Below, piece by piece: positions 14,766 to 22,965 of a stretch of DNA of 39,324 nucleotides. The first letter of the stretch is position 1, and each line of letters begins with the position of its first letter. Position numbers and translations under genes: made by a program. Below the pieces are notes generated by a model that did not search any database, was not told the DNA's origin, and saw only the letters and a program-made list of their open reading frames with translations. The DNA comes from a virus. The DNA lies in the IMG/VR virus record IMGVR_UViG_3300041991_000132, positions 1-39,324 of that record; one strand, 5' to 3'.

Positions 14766-15073
14766 GCGAAGTCGATATCGAGAAGGCGCAGCGCGAGAGC
14801 ACCCGCTGGCGGATCCTGTGCGTGCTGCAGGCCGGACGCCCGCTGCCGGTGAGCGAGGACATCGTCCAGCGCGCGCTCGAGGATGCCAGCATGCGCATCA
14901 CGCCCAGCCTGCTGCGGCGCGAGCTGGACTACCTCAGCGACCGCAAGCTGGTGACCCTGCACGGGCTGGAAGGTCCGGTGTGGTCAGCCCAGCTGACCCA
15001 CTACGGCGTGGACGTGGTGGAGTACACCGTCGATTGCTTCCCCGGCATTGCGCGCCCGCGCAAGTGGTACTGA
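14762..15073 (+). CDS. gp26-like winged-helix protein (VpaChn25_0724 family)
   Basis: This 103-residue product starts at GTG 14762, in GTGA overlap. A winged-helix body (WRILCVLQAGRPLPVSEDIV, then SLLRRELDYLSDRKLVTL) and a C-terminal LTHYGVDVV..........PGIARP match the family found between DUF2730 and DUF3486 in Mu-like phages. It may help terminase or packaging. The function is not established. Confidence 0.8.
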   Translation: MSEVDIEKAQRESTRWRILCVLQAGRPLPVSEDIVQRALEDASMRITPSLLRRELDYLSDRKLVTLHGLEGPVWSAQLTHYGVDVVEYTVDCFPGIARPRKWY

Positions 15074-15074
15074 C

Positions 15075-15593
15075 ATGGCACCGCGCTCGAAAGTGCTGCT
15101 GCTGCCCGAGGCAGTGCGCCAGGCGCTGGAGCAGCGCCTGCTGGCCGGCGGCTTCTCCGGCTATGAGGCGCTGACCGACTGGCTGGGAGAACAGGGTTAC
15201 GCGATCAGCAAGAGCGCGCTGCACCGGTTCGGCTCGGCGTTCGAGGAACGCTGCCAGGCGCTGAAGATCGCCACCGACCAGGCGCGCGCGATCGTGGAGG
15301 GAAGCCCCGACGACGACGGTGCCATGAGCGAAGCGCTGATGCGGCTGACCCAGCAGAAGCTGTTCGACGTGCTGCTGGAGATCAACGTGGATCCGGAGAC
15401 GATCGAGCTGCCGAAGCTGGCCCGCGCGATCGCCGACATGAGCCGCAGCACGGTGACGCTGAAGCGGTATCGCGCCGAGGTGCACGCCAAGGTCAAGGCA
15501 GTCGCCAGTGACCTGCAGGAGGCAGTGCGCGCGCAGGGCATGAGCGAAGACCAGGCCGAGTTCTGGCGCAAGAAAGTACTGGGGATCGTCTGA
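15075..15593 (+). CDS. DUF3486 protein, probable small terminase subunit (Mu gp27-like)
   Basis: This 172-residue protein has an N-terminal HTH-like part (QALEQRLLAGGFSGYEALTD, then GYAISKSALHRFGSAFEER at about 40-60). A helical part at about 75-165 includes LPKLARAIADMSRSTVTLKR. Size and order just before the large terminase match Mu gp27. It should recognise phage DNA for headful packaging. The last base of its stop overlaps the terminase ATG. A shorter homologue lies outside the prophage at 873-1244. Confidence 0.88.
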   Translation: MAPRSKVLLLPEAVRQALEQRLLAGGFSGYEALTDWLGEQGYAISKSALHRFGSAFEERCQALKIATDQARAIVEGSPDDDGAMSEALMRLTQQKLFDVLLEINVDPETIELPKLARAIADMSRSTVTLKRYRAEVHAKVKAVASDLQEAVRAQGMSEDQAEFWRKKVLGIV

Positions 15594-17251
15594 TGGCCGA
15601 CGGCACGCTGCGGCCCCTGTCGAGCACGCTGCGCACCGTCGAATGGGACGAGTTGCCGGCCAGCGTTCGCGATGTGCCGGACGGCTTCAATCCGTTGGCC
15701 TCTGGTGTGCTGATGGCACACCAGACGGCGTTCCTGAAGATCCACGCATCCATCAAGGTCGCCGAGAAGGGCCGGCGCACGGGCATTACCTTTGCCGTGG
15801 CGCTGGACTGCACGATCAAGGCCGCATCGCGCAAGAGCGCCGGCGGCGACAACATCTTCTACATCGGCGATACCAAGGAAAAGGGCCTGGAGTTCATCGG
15901 CTACTGCGCCAAGTTCGCGCGTGTCATCGCGCAGGCGCAGGGTCAGGGTGTATCAGGCATCGAAGAGTTCCTGTTCGAGGACCAGGACGAGAAAGGCCAG
16001 ACCAGGCACATCACTTCGTACCGGATCCGCTTCGCCAGCGGTTTCCAGATCACGGCGCTGTCGTCGCGCCCCGCCAACATCCGCGGCCTGCAGGGCACCG
16101 TGGTGATCGACGAGGCCGCTTTCCACCCCGACGTGCAGGGCGTGCTCGATGCGGCCACGGCGCTGCTGATCTGGGGCGGCGAGATCATCATCATTTCCAG
16201 CCACAACGGCCGCAGCAACCCGTTCAACCAGCTGATCAAGGATATCCAGGAGGGGCGATACGGCGAAGACGCCAAGGTGTTTACCGTGACGTTCGACGAT
16301 GCCGTGGCCAACGGCATCTACGAACGCGTCTGCATGATGAAGGGCTGGACGGCGGACGTCGATGGCAAGCTGAAGTGGTACACCAAGATCCGCAACAGCT
16401 ATGGCACGCGCAAGGCGGCCATGCGCGAGGAGCTGGATGCGATCCCGCGAGACGGCAACGGCGTGTGTATTCCCGGCGTGTGGATCGACCAGGCGATGGT
16501 GCCCGGGCGCACCGTGTTGCGCCTGGCGCTGGATGACAGCTTCACCAACAAGTCAAACGCCGAGCGCGAGGCGTTCGGTGTGGACTGGATCGAGCGTTAT
16601 CTGAAACCCGAGCTGGCGAAGCTCGATCCCACGCTGCGGCACGTGTTCGCGCAGGATTTCGCGCGCCACCGCGACTTTTCGATTGCCGGTCCGATGGCGA
16701 TCCACCAGGACATGCGCCGCTCCGTGCCGTTCGTGATCGAGATGAACAACGTGCCGGCGCGCCAGCAGGAACAGATCGTGTGGACGCTGATCGATGCGCT
16801 GCCACGCCGCTGCGGCGGCGCGATGGACGCCACCGGCTCGGGCGAGACATTCGCCGAATACACCGGCGACAAATACGGCAGCAGCGTGCACCAGATCAAG
16901 CTGAGCCGGAACTGGTACGGGATGTGGATGCCCAAGCTGATCCAGGGTCATGAGGATGGCGTGATCGACTATCCCGCCGATGCCGATCTGGGCAACGACG
17001 TGCGCGCGATCGAGGACGTCGACGGCATTCCGCAGATCACCGCTGCACGCCGCAAGGATCTGAAGGATCCCGACCTGCACCGGCACGGCGACTTTGCCGT
17101 GTTCCTGGTGCTGGCATGGTTCGCCACCGTCAATCTCTCCGAGCAATACGCCTATCAGGCCGTGCCGACACGGCACAAGAAAGGCACCGATCTGCCCGAC
17201 CGAACCGTGCGCCTCACCGCCGGCTTCAAGACCTCTGAAAGGGCCATGTAA
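15593..17251 (+). CDS. terminase large subunit (Mu gp28-like)
   Basis: This 552-residue DNA-packaging motor and nuclease has a deviant Walker A at 58-66 (EKGRRTGIT) and Walker B VVIDEA at 170-175. A motif III-like IIIISSHNG follows at about 198-206. The C-terminal RNase H-like nuclease has acidic residues in FAQDFAR, AMDATGSG and HGDFAVF. The size is typical of Mu gp28. The DFARHRDFS segment is a typical nuclease strand of this family. It is coupled to genes on both sides by one-base overlaps. Confidence 0.95.
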   Translation: MADGTLRPLSSTLRTVEWDELPASVRDVPDGFNPLASGVLMAHQTAFLKIHASIKVAEKGRRTGITFAVALDCTIKAASRKSAGGDNIFYIGDTKEKGLEFIGYCAKFARVIAQAQGQGVSGIEEFLFEDQDEKGQTRHITSYRIRFASGFQITALSSRPANIRGLQGTVVIDEAAFHPDVQGVLDAATALLIWGGEIIIISSHNGRSNPFNQLIKDIQEGRYGEDAKVFTVTFDDAVANGIYERVCMMKGWTADVDGKLKWYTKIRNSYGTRKAAMREELDAIPRDGNGVCIPGVWIDQAMVPGRTVLRLALDDSFTNKSNAEREAFGVDWIERYLKPELAKLDPTLRHVFAQDFARHRDFSIAGPMAIHQDMRRSVPFVIEMNNVPARQQEQIVWTLIDALPRRCGGAMDATGSGETFAEYTGDKYGSSVHQIKLSRNWYGMWMPKLIQGHEDGVIDYPADADLGNDVRAIEDVDGIPQITAARRKDLKDPDLHRHGDFAVFLVLAWFATVNLSEQYAYQAVPTRHKKGTDLPDRTVRLTAGFKTSERAM

Positions 17252-18834
17252 TGGCAAAATCACGCATCCTTGGCCCTGACGGCCAGCCGATCGAGCTGGG
17301 AGTACTCACCGAAGAGGTGGCGCGGCCCACGATCACCGGCATCCGCTCGGTGTGGGGCTATACGCCGATCGCCGGCTCGCTGACGCCCACGCGGCTGGCC
17401 AGCATTCTCACCGATGCGGTGCAGGACTGGCCGCGCGACTACCTGACCCTGGCCGAGGAGATGGAGGAGCGCGAGTGGCACTACGGCAGCGTGCTGGGTA
17501 CGCGCAAGCGCGCGGTGTCGGGGCTGCAGGTGTCGGTGGAACCGGCCAGCGATGCGCCGCAGGACGTGAAGCTGGCCGATGCGGTGCGCGAGCTGACCCG
17601 CAGCGCGGACTTCGGCGACATGGTGGACGATTGCCTGGACGCGATCGCCAAGGGCTACAGCGCGGTGGAGATCGTGTGGGACCGCAGCGGCAAGGAGTGG
17701 CAGCCGACGTACACCTGGCGCGACCCGCGGTTTTTCCGCTACGACTACGCGACGCAGAGCAAGCTGCTGCTGCTCGATGACGAGAACATCATGGGTGGGC
17801 CGCTGGCGCCCTACAAGTTCATCGTGCACACGCCGCGGCTCAAGAGCGGCCTGCCGATTCGCGGTGGCCTGGCGCGGCTGGCGGCGGCCGCCTACATGTG
17901 CAAGAGCTACACGCTGACCGACTGGATGGCGTTTGCCGAGGTGTTCGGCATGCCGCTGCGCATCGGCCGGTATTCGCCCGGCGCGACGCAGTCGGACATC
18001 AACACGCTGATCACTGCGGTGGCCAACATCGGCACCGACGCGGCGGCGATCCTGCCCAAGTCGATGGAGATTCAGTTCGAGTCGCTGCAGAAAACCAGCG
18101 ACGGCGGCGACAAGGTGTTCATGGGCCTGGCCGACTGGCTCGACCGCCAGGTGAGCAAGGCGGTGCTGGGGCAGACCTCCACCACCGATGCGCTGAGCGG
18201 CGGCCTCAACAACAACACCGCCAGCGTGCACAACGAAGTGCGCACGGATATCCAGATCGCCGACGGCAAGCAGCTGGCCAACACGCTGAACCGCGACCTG
18301 GTGCGGCCGTTCGTCGACCTCAACTACGGCCCGCAGAAAAAGTACCCGCGCATCGAGATCAAGGTGATCGAGCCGGAGGACACCACGGCGCTGTCGACCG
18401 CGCTGTCGCTGCTGGTGCCGCTGGGCCTGCGCGTGGGCCAGGCGCCGATACGCGCCAAGCTGGGCCTGGCCGAGCCGGCCAAGGACGAGGAGCTGCTGCA
18501 GCCGCCCGCGCCGCCGCCGGCTGCTCCGCCGGCAGCGGCACCGGTACCGCCGCCCGAGCCGAGCGCGCGCAACCGCGCGCAGGGCGGCATGCGGCTGGAT
18601 GACACCATCGACCACCTGACCGACGGCGCGCTGGATGACTGGCAGCTGCTGAGCGAGCCGATGGTGGATCCGGTGCGCGCCCTGGCAGCGCGCTGCGACA
18701 GCGAGCAGGCGTTTCTCACCGGCCTGGGCGAACTGATGCGCACCACTGACCCGGAGCAGCTGCTGCGCTCGCTGGCCAGCAATGCGTTCAAGGCGCGCGG
18801 GCTCGGCGACGCCACCGACGATCCGGCGGCCTGA
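17251..18834 (+). CDS. portal protein, DUF935 (Mu gp29-like)
   Basis: This 527-residue protein forms the dodecameric head vertex for DNA entry and exit. The body includes SVWGYTPIAGSLTPTRLASI near 30-50, DMVDDCLDAIAKGYSAVEIVW near 128-148 and WLDRQVSKAVLGQTSTTD near 290, all typical of DUF935. A Pro/Ala-rich linker at about 415-435 (PPAPPPAAPPAAAP) leads to a C-terminal part. It follows the terminase with a one-base overlap. Confidence 0.94.
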   Translation: MAKSRILGPDGQPIELGVLTEEVARPTITGIRSVWGYTPIAGSLTPTRLASILTDAVQDWPRDYLTLAEEMEEREWHYGSVLGTRKRAVSGLQVSVEPASDAPQDVKLADAVRELTRSADFGDMVDDCLDAIAKGYSAVEIVWDRSGKEWQPTYTWRDPRFFRYDYATQSKLLLLDDENIMGGPLAPYKFIVHTPRLKSGLPIRGGLARLAAAAYMCKSYTLTDWMAFAEVFGMPLRIGRYSPGATQSDINTLITAVANIGTDAAAILPKSMEIQFESLQKTSDGGDKVFMGLADWLDRQVSKAVLGQTSTTDALSGGLNNNTASVHNEVRTDIQIADGKQLANTLNRDLVRPFVDLNYGPQKKYPRIEIKVIEPEDTTALSTALSLLVPLGLRVGQAPIRAKLGLAEPAKDEELLQPPAPPPAAPPAAAPVPPPEPSARNRAQGGMRLDDTIDHLTDGALDDWQLLSEPMVDPVRALAARCDSEQAFLTGLGELMRTTDPEQLLRSLASNAFKARGLGDATDDPAA

Positions 18835-18836
18835 CG

Positions 18837-20210
18837 ATGGGCGCCACCAGCGCCGGCCCGGTACCGCAGGAGGCCATCGACTACCTGAAGGCGAAGCGGC
18901 TCAAGCCCGGCTTCGACTACCGCGACGTGTGGCGCGAGGAGCACGCCAGCGCGTTCACCGTAGCAAAGATGGGCGAGCTGGACATGCTCAGCGACACCCG
19001 TGACTCGCTGGTCGAGGCGCTGGGCAAGGGGCAGACCTTTCGCACCTGGTCAAAGCAGATCACCCCCGAGCTGCAGAAGCGCGGCTGGTGGGGCGTGCAG
19101 GAGGCCACCGACCCGCTCACCGGCGATCGCGGCCTGGTGCAGCTGGGCTCGCCGCGACGGCTGAAGACGATCTACGAGGCCAACCTGCGCACCGCGCGCG
19201 CGGCCGGCCAGTGGGAGCGGATCCAGCGCACCAAGGTCACGCACCCGTTCCTGCTGTACCAGCTGGGGCCCAGCGCGCACCACCGGCCACAGCACGTGGC
19301 GTGGTCGGGCACCGTCCTGCCGGTGGATGACCCGTTCTGGAGCTACGCCTACCCGCCCAACGGCTACGGCTGCAAATGCTGGGTGCGCCAGGTCAGCCGC
19401 GGCGAATACGGCCGCCTGCGGGACAAGGGCTACCAGGATCCGCTGGCGCCCATGCAGCTCAACCCCGATACCGGCCTGCCTACCGGCCACCGCGAGACGC
19501 GCCTGCTCCAGGTGAAGACCGAAGCACCGCCGGTGAAGTACCGGCGCTGGGTAAACAAGCGCACCGGCGAAGTGGAGCGTGTGGTCGACGGCATCGACCC
19601 CGGCTGGGACACCAACCCCGGTCAGGCCGCGCGCAAGCAGCAGCTGGCGCAGGAGTTCATGCGCTCGGTGAACCGCGCACCGGCCGCCGCCGGCGCCAGC
19701 GCGATGGCGCAGGTGATGCCGGTCATCCAGGGCGACCTGCAGAACGCCTATGGCGAGTGGGTGGACGCCATTGCCGATGGCAGCCTGGCCGACGCCGGCG
19801 GCCGCCGCACCATCGGCGCGCTGAGCCCGCAGATCGTGCGCGCGCTGCACGAGCGGGTGGGCGTGGTGCCCAAGACCGCCGGGCTGACGATCGAGCAGCG
19901 CGAGGTGAGCCACCTGCTTGCCGAGGCGCGCAAGGGCGACAAGTCGCTGACGCTGCTGCAGGTGCGTCACCTGGTGCACTACCTGGCCAGCCCGGAGGCC
20001 GTGATCTGGGACAGCACAGGCAAATTCCCCGCGCTGCTCTACGTGCTGGAAAGGGATATGGCTGATGGCAAGTACGGCCGGCTGGCCGTGCGTATCGACT
20101 TTGCCCGCGATGGCGTGCAGATCAATGCGATTCGCAGCGGTGGCCGGGTGGCCAAGGCCAACCTGGAACAGGCTGGCATGGTGCGTCTGGACAAGGGTGG
20201 TGCACTGTAG
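18837..20210 (+). CDS. F: MuF head-morphogenesis protein with possible C-terminal nuclease-like domain
   Basis: This 457-residue protein resembles Mu gp30/F: an N-terminal helical region, then the MuF domain (about 60-190) with its HxxW-type stretch and PPNGYGCKCW at 173-182. After a linker, a separate C-terminal domain (about 345-457) contains LTLLQVRHLVHYLASPEAV, then WDSTGKFPALLYVLE and RLAVRIDF. MuF proteins of temperate phages are known to carry variable toxin/PBECR-type nuclease domains at this end, and the pattern here is compatible with that. The MuF assignment is firm; the nuclease assignment is tentative. Two bases separate it from the portal gene. Confidence 0.92.
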   Translation: MGATSAGPVPQEAIDYLKAKRLKPGFDYRDVWREEHASAFTVAKMGELDMLSDTRDSLVEALGKGQTFRTWSKQITPELQKRGWWGVQEATDPLTGDRGLVQLGSPRRLKTIYEANLRTARAAGQWERIQRTKVTHPFLLYQLGPSAHHRPQHVAWSGTVLPVDDPFWSYAYPPNGYGCKCWVRQVSRGEYGRLRDKGYQDPLAPMQLNPDTGLPTGHRETRLLQVKTEAPPVKYRRWVNKRTGEVERVVDGIDPGWDTNPGQAARKQQLAQEFMRSVNRAPAAAGASAMAQVMPVIQGDLQNAYGEWVDAIADGSLADAGGRRTIGALSPQIVRALHERVGVVPKTAGLTIEQREVSHLLAEARKGDKSLTLLQVRHLVHYLASPEAVIWDSTGKFPALLYVLERDMADGKYGRLAVRIDFARDGVQINAIRSGGRVAKANLEQAGMVRLDKGGAL

Positions 20211-20554
20211 CCGCGGTGGGACGCCCTCCAGGTCAAACCTGGCACCCCCACATGGAAGCTCGGAAGCAACCACTGGCCCGGCGATTTTCCAGTCTTCGCG
20301 GCGACAGCGTGCCGAGTATATCGCTTGCGAAGCGCATTTGCGGGGCGTATAAATTGGGGCACGGGCTTCAAAACCCGTTTACTCAACAGACGGAACCGCC
20401 ACCGACACCATGCGGGCTTTCGACTTCTATCGTTTACGGCCGGGTGGCTGCAGCCATACAACACCCTTCGGGGGAAAGCTGCGGGCCACATCTGTTGGTG
20501 GTTTTGAACCGCCCGGCCACCTATTCGCCTTCAAAAGCGACAACAGGAGTCACC
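20211..20554 (+). promoter_or_regulatory. structured leader region, no confident gene
   Basis: This 344-base stretch has several foldable elements. They are a CCAGGT/ACCTGG hairpin (20228-20242), ACGGG...CCCGT around a CTTCAAAA loop, and a long-range stem GGCCGGGTGG (20438-20447) with CCGCCCGGCC (20509-20518, one G-U). The long stem encloses a CCC-TTCG-GGG tetraloop (20464-20473). An open frame runs through it into the next gene, and I considered an Ash/Icd-like phage leader peptide. The density of paired elements suggests an RNA element controlling the two genes downstream. Confidence 0.5.
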
Positions 20555-20779
20555 ATGAATATTGCGACCGTAAGCATCTCTCCACAGGGCATTGAACGCG
20601 CCCGCCAGTTGATCGACGTCATCAGCCTGATCGGTCAAGCCGCGCCAACGCGAGTCAAAAGCGAAGCCGCAAGTGAACTGGACGAGGTGATCACGCTGTT
20701 CCTCGCCGCCATCAATACCGCTGAAATGTCTCCGCCGCCGCGCACCGGCACGGTCTCGCATCTTTCCCTGGTCAAATAG
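20555..20779 (+). CDS. small hypothetical accessory protein
   Basis: This 74-residue protein starts at ATG 20555 with ACAGGAG upstream. It is a mostly helical product (ISPQGIERARQLIDVISLIG, then SEAASELDEVITLFLAAINT). No known domain is recognised. An upstream start at 20216 in the same frame would add 113 unusual residues translated from the structured leader, and I do not favour it. It lies between MuF and the protease, where Mu has gene G, so it is accessory rather than structural by context. Confidence 0.6.
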   Translation: MNIATVSISPQGIERARQLIDVISLIGQAAPTRVKSEAASELDEVITLFLAAINTAEMSPPPRTGTVSHLSLVK

Positions 20780-20789
20780 GACCGCCGCC

Positions 20790-21314
20790 ATGTATCAGAA
20801 GACCTACGCCATCGACACCACCGGCCTGGATCAGGATCAGGTGATCGCCTTTCTTTCCACCGTGTTTGAGGCGCTCGGGGTTCACTCGAGAACTGTTGGA
20901 AGGCCTCCTTTGTTACCAGCACGGCTGGCCATGAAGGCGCCAGACGCGTTTCGCTTCGTCACCGGGGCGCCTGATGAATGGTTGACGACGGAGCGGCAGC
21001 TATTTGCCGAAGCGTGCTTCTCGATCACCTTCGGCTGCGGCCTGTCCCATGCCCATCAGCGCTGGGTCAATGATGCGCACTGGTCACCGCACAACCCGCG
21101 CGCGCATGACGACTTGGCAAATGCCCGGATCGATCTTGAATTTCTGGATCAGTTCGGCATGAATATGTCAGGCTGGGATGAGACGTTCGGAACGTCCGGA
21201 TTTTTGAGCCGTTCCGCCAAGAATTTGGACTCCGCCGGAGACAGGATAAGGGTGGTGATTGGCCTTTCGATGCTCGGATTTTCCGACCCGATGCAATTTT
21301 TCACCCGACGCTAG
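20790..21314 (+). CDS. unknown accessory protein (moron candidate)
   Basis: This 174-residue soluble protein (MYQKTYAIDTTGLDQDQ...) has no signal peptide or membrane segment. Aromatic and His/Trp-rich middle parts (CGLSHAHQRWVNDAHWSPHN at about 89-108) could hold a catalytic or metal site. No family is recognised. It starts 11 bases after the previous stop. Its composition is less GC-biased than the flanking head genes, suggesting separate acquisition. It is followed by about 190 bp without a gene and then the second late-promoter palindrome. Confidence 0.65.
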   Translation: MYQKTYAIDTTGLDQDQVIAFLSTVFEALGVHSRTVGRPPLLPARLAMKAPDAFRFVTGAPDEWLTTERQLFAEACFSITFGCGLSHAHQRWVNDAHWSPHNPRAHDDLANARIDLEFLDQFGMNMSGWDETFGTSGFLSRSAKNLDSAGDRIRVVIGLSMLGFSDPMQFFTRR

Positions 21315-21501
21315 CCCTTCGCATGGCTCTTCAAAGGCCGTTAAATGGGGCGGTGGAGATTCTTTTCCCCCGGGGTAGCCAGCGTAGCAATAGCATCCAA
21401 GGCGGCGCTTAGAACGCGATTTTGGGCGCCCCCGATTTTTAGCCCTTGCATCGGCCAACCCCGCTGGCGCATCCTGATCCCGCCCAAGCCCCGCCGTCTG
21501 A

Positions 21502-21546
21502 CTGAAGTGTTTCAGCCTGACCGCGCCAGCCGGGCATCGGCAACAT
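21502..21546 (+). promoter_or_regulatory. second candidate Mor/C-dependent promoter
   Basis: CTGAAGTGTTTCAG (21502-21515) followed by CCTGACCGC (21516-21524) repeats the 12374-12396 element with only two changes in 23 bases. A weak -10-like CAACAT (21541-21546) lies at the same 39-base spacing. It would drive the protease/scaffold/capsid block, the place of the Mu PI promoter. The predicted start would be at or next to the ATG at 21553. Upstream 21315-21501 holds no gene that I can support. Confidence 0.6.
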
Positions 21547-21552
21547 GGCTCC

Positions 21553-22560
21553 ATGTTCGCCACTCCGCCCCCTGCCACCGCCCTCTGCGCGGCCGAAACC
21601 TCGGCCGATCGGGCCGCCTTGTGCTTCGCCCTGACCGAGGGCGATGCCGCTGACCTCGCCGCGCCGCAATGGCGTGAGCTGATCCCTGCGCCCAATGCCC
21701 AGGGCAAGGTGCAGGGCATGGACGGCCGCTGGTGGCGCATGACCGACCCGCAGGCCATCGCTACCAACTTCCGGTTGGCACTGGCGGTGGATCTCAACCA
21801 TGCCAGCGAGCTGGTGGCGCCCAAGGGCGGCGAAGCACCGGCATACGGCTGGGTGGAAAAGCTCGAAGTGCGCCAGGGCGCGGTGTGGGGCTTGGTCGCC
21901 TGGAACGCCAAGGGCCAGCAGGCCGTTGCCGGCAAGGAGTACCGATTCCTGTCGCCGGTGTTCAAGTTCGACCCGACCTCACGCGAGATCAAACGGCTGA
22001 CCAGCGTCGCGCTGGTCAACGAACCCAACTTTCCCCTGGCGCTCAACCGCGCCACCGACCAGGAGACACCCCCCGTGGATGAAGCTATCCGCAAGGCCCT
22101 CGGCTTGCCCGAGCAGGCCACGGCCGACCAAGCCGTGACCGCGATCAATTCGCTGCGCAGCTCCGCCGGCACACCGCCGCTGGACAAGTTCGTGCCGCGC
22201 GCCGACTACGACACCGCGCTCAACCGGGCGACCACCGCCGAGACGTCGCTGCGCGAGCGTGACGAGGCCAACAAGAAGGCCACGATCGACGCGGCGATCG
22301 ACGGCGCGCTGAGGGCCGGCAAGATCACGCCCGCCACCGTGGACTACCACAAGGCCAGCTGCGCGGCCGAGGGTGGCCTGGAACGCTTCAAGGCGTTCGT
22401 GGAGGCTGCGCCCGCCGTGGCTGACGCCAGCGGCCTGGAGGGCAAGGCCATGCCAGGCAACGACCCCAAGGCGCTCAACGGCGCCGCCAAGACCATCGCG
22501 GGGATGTTCGGCAACAGCGCCGAGGACATCGCCAAGTACGGTCAACAGGAGACCGCATAA
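21553..22560 (+). CDS. I: prohead protease with fused scaffold (Mu I-like)
   Basis: This 335-residue protein matures the capsid. The N-terminal part (about 25-170) is Mu gpI/peptidase U35-like, with WRELIPAPNAQGKVQGMDGR and EYRFLSPVFKFD, then TSVALVNEPNFP, as in Mu-type proteases. The C-terminal part (about 175-335) is the helical scaffold. No ribosome site is obvious before ATG 21553, and the candidate promoter lies so close that a leaderless message is possible. An internal in-frame start gives the scaffold alone. Confidence 0.88.
   Translation: MFATPPPATALCAAETSADRAALCFALTEGDAADLAAPQWRELIPAPNAQGKVQGMDGRWWRMTDPQAIATNFRLALAVDLNHASELVAPKGGEAPAYGWVEKLEVRQGAVWGLVAWNAKGQQAVAGKEYRFLSPVFKFDPTSREIKRLTSVALVNEPNFPLALNRATDQETPPVDEAIRKALGLPEQATADQAVTAINSLRSSAGTPPLDKFVPRADYDTALNRATTAETSLRERDEANKKATIDAAIDGALRAGKITPATVDYHKASCAAEGGLERFKAFVEAAPAVADASGLEGKAMPGNDPKALNGAAKTIAGMFGNSAEDIAKYGQQETA
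22075..22560 (+). CDS. Z: internal scaffold protein, in-frame start inside the protease gene (Mu Z-like)
   Basis: A GTG at 22075, in frame with the protease, is preceded 8 bases upstream by AGGAGA. It would yield a 161-residue protein equal to the protease C-terminal half (starting DEAIRKALGLPEQ). In Mu the scaffold Z is made the same way from the 3' part of gene I. The sequence is helical and charged (TSLRERDEANKKATIDAAID), as scaffolds are. The start is inferred from the ribosome site and the Mu precedent. Confidence 0.68.
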   Translation: MDEAIRKALGLPEQATADQAVTAINSLRSSAGTPPLDKFVPRADYDTALNRATTAETSLRERDEANKKATIDAAIDGALRAGKITPATVDYHKASCAAEGGLERFKAFVEAAPAVADASGLEGKAMPGNDPKALNGAAKTIAGMFGNSAEDIAKYGQQETA

Positions 22561-22965
22561 ATGCCACTGAATGCCGATCGCAATACCTGGGAGACGGACG
22601 GTTCCGAGATCGCCGTACCTGTCGGTGCCAACGCCAAGATCTTCGCCGGCGCCCTCGTGGCGGCCAACGCCACGGGCTTCGGCGTGCCTGGCAGCACTGC
22701 CGCCACGCTGACTTACCTCGGCCGCGCCCAGGAGTACATCGACAACACCGGCGGCGCCGATGGTGCGGTCAGCGTGCGGGTGCGCCGCCTGCGAGCTTTC
22801 TACTGGCTCAACTCCGGCAGCGACCCGGTTACCCAGGCCAGCCTGGGCAAGCCCTGCTACATCGTCGACGACGCCACCGTGTCGAAGACCAACGCAGGCG
22901 GCAACACGCAATCCGTGGCCGGCACCGTGATCGGTGTCGATGCCGGCGGCGTCTGGGTCTACTGA
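22561..22965 (+). CDS. probable head decoration/capsid cement protein (Mu gp33-like)
   Basis: This 134-residue, Gly/Ala/Thr-rich beta protein lies directly between the scaffold and the major capsid gene. ETDGSEIAVPVGANAKIFAG and TGFGVPGSTAATLTYLGRA are typical of small decoration proteins in Mu-like phages. It should stabilise the mature capsid. The start abuts the protease stop. The assignment is from composition and position. Confidence 0.75.
   Translation: MPLNADRNTWETDGSEIAVPVGANAKIFAGALVAANATGFGVPGSTAATLTYLGRAQEYIDNTGGADGAVSVRVRRLRAFYWLNSGSDPVTQASLGKPCYIVDDATVSKTNAGGNTQSVAGTVIGVDAGGVWVY

Noticed and set aside
20216-20554. Upstream extension of the 74-residue gene giving 187 residues
   Set aside because: It would translate the structured region. 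The ATG at 20555 has a clear ACAGGAG ribosome site. An Ash-like leader peptide cannot be excluded.
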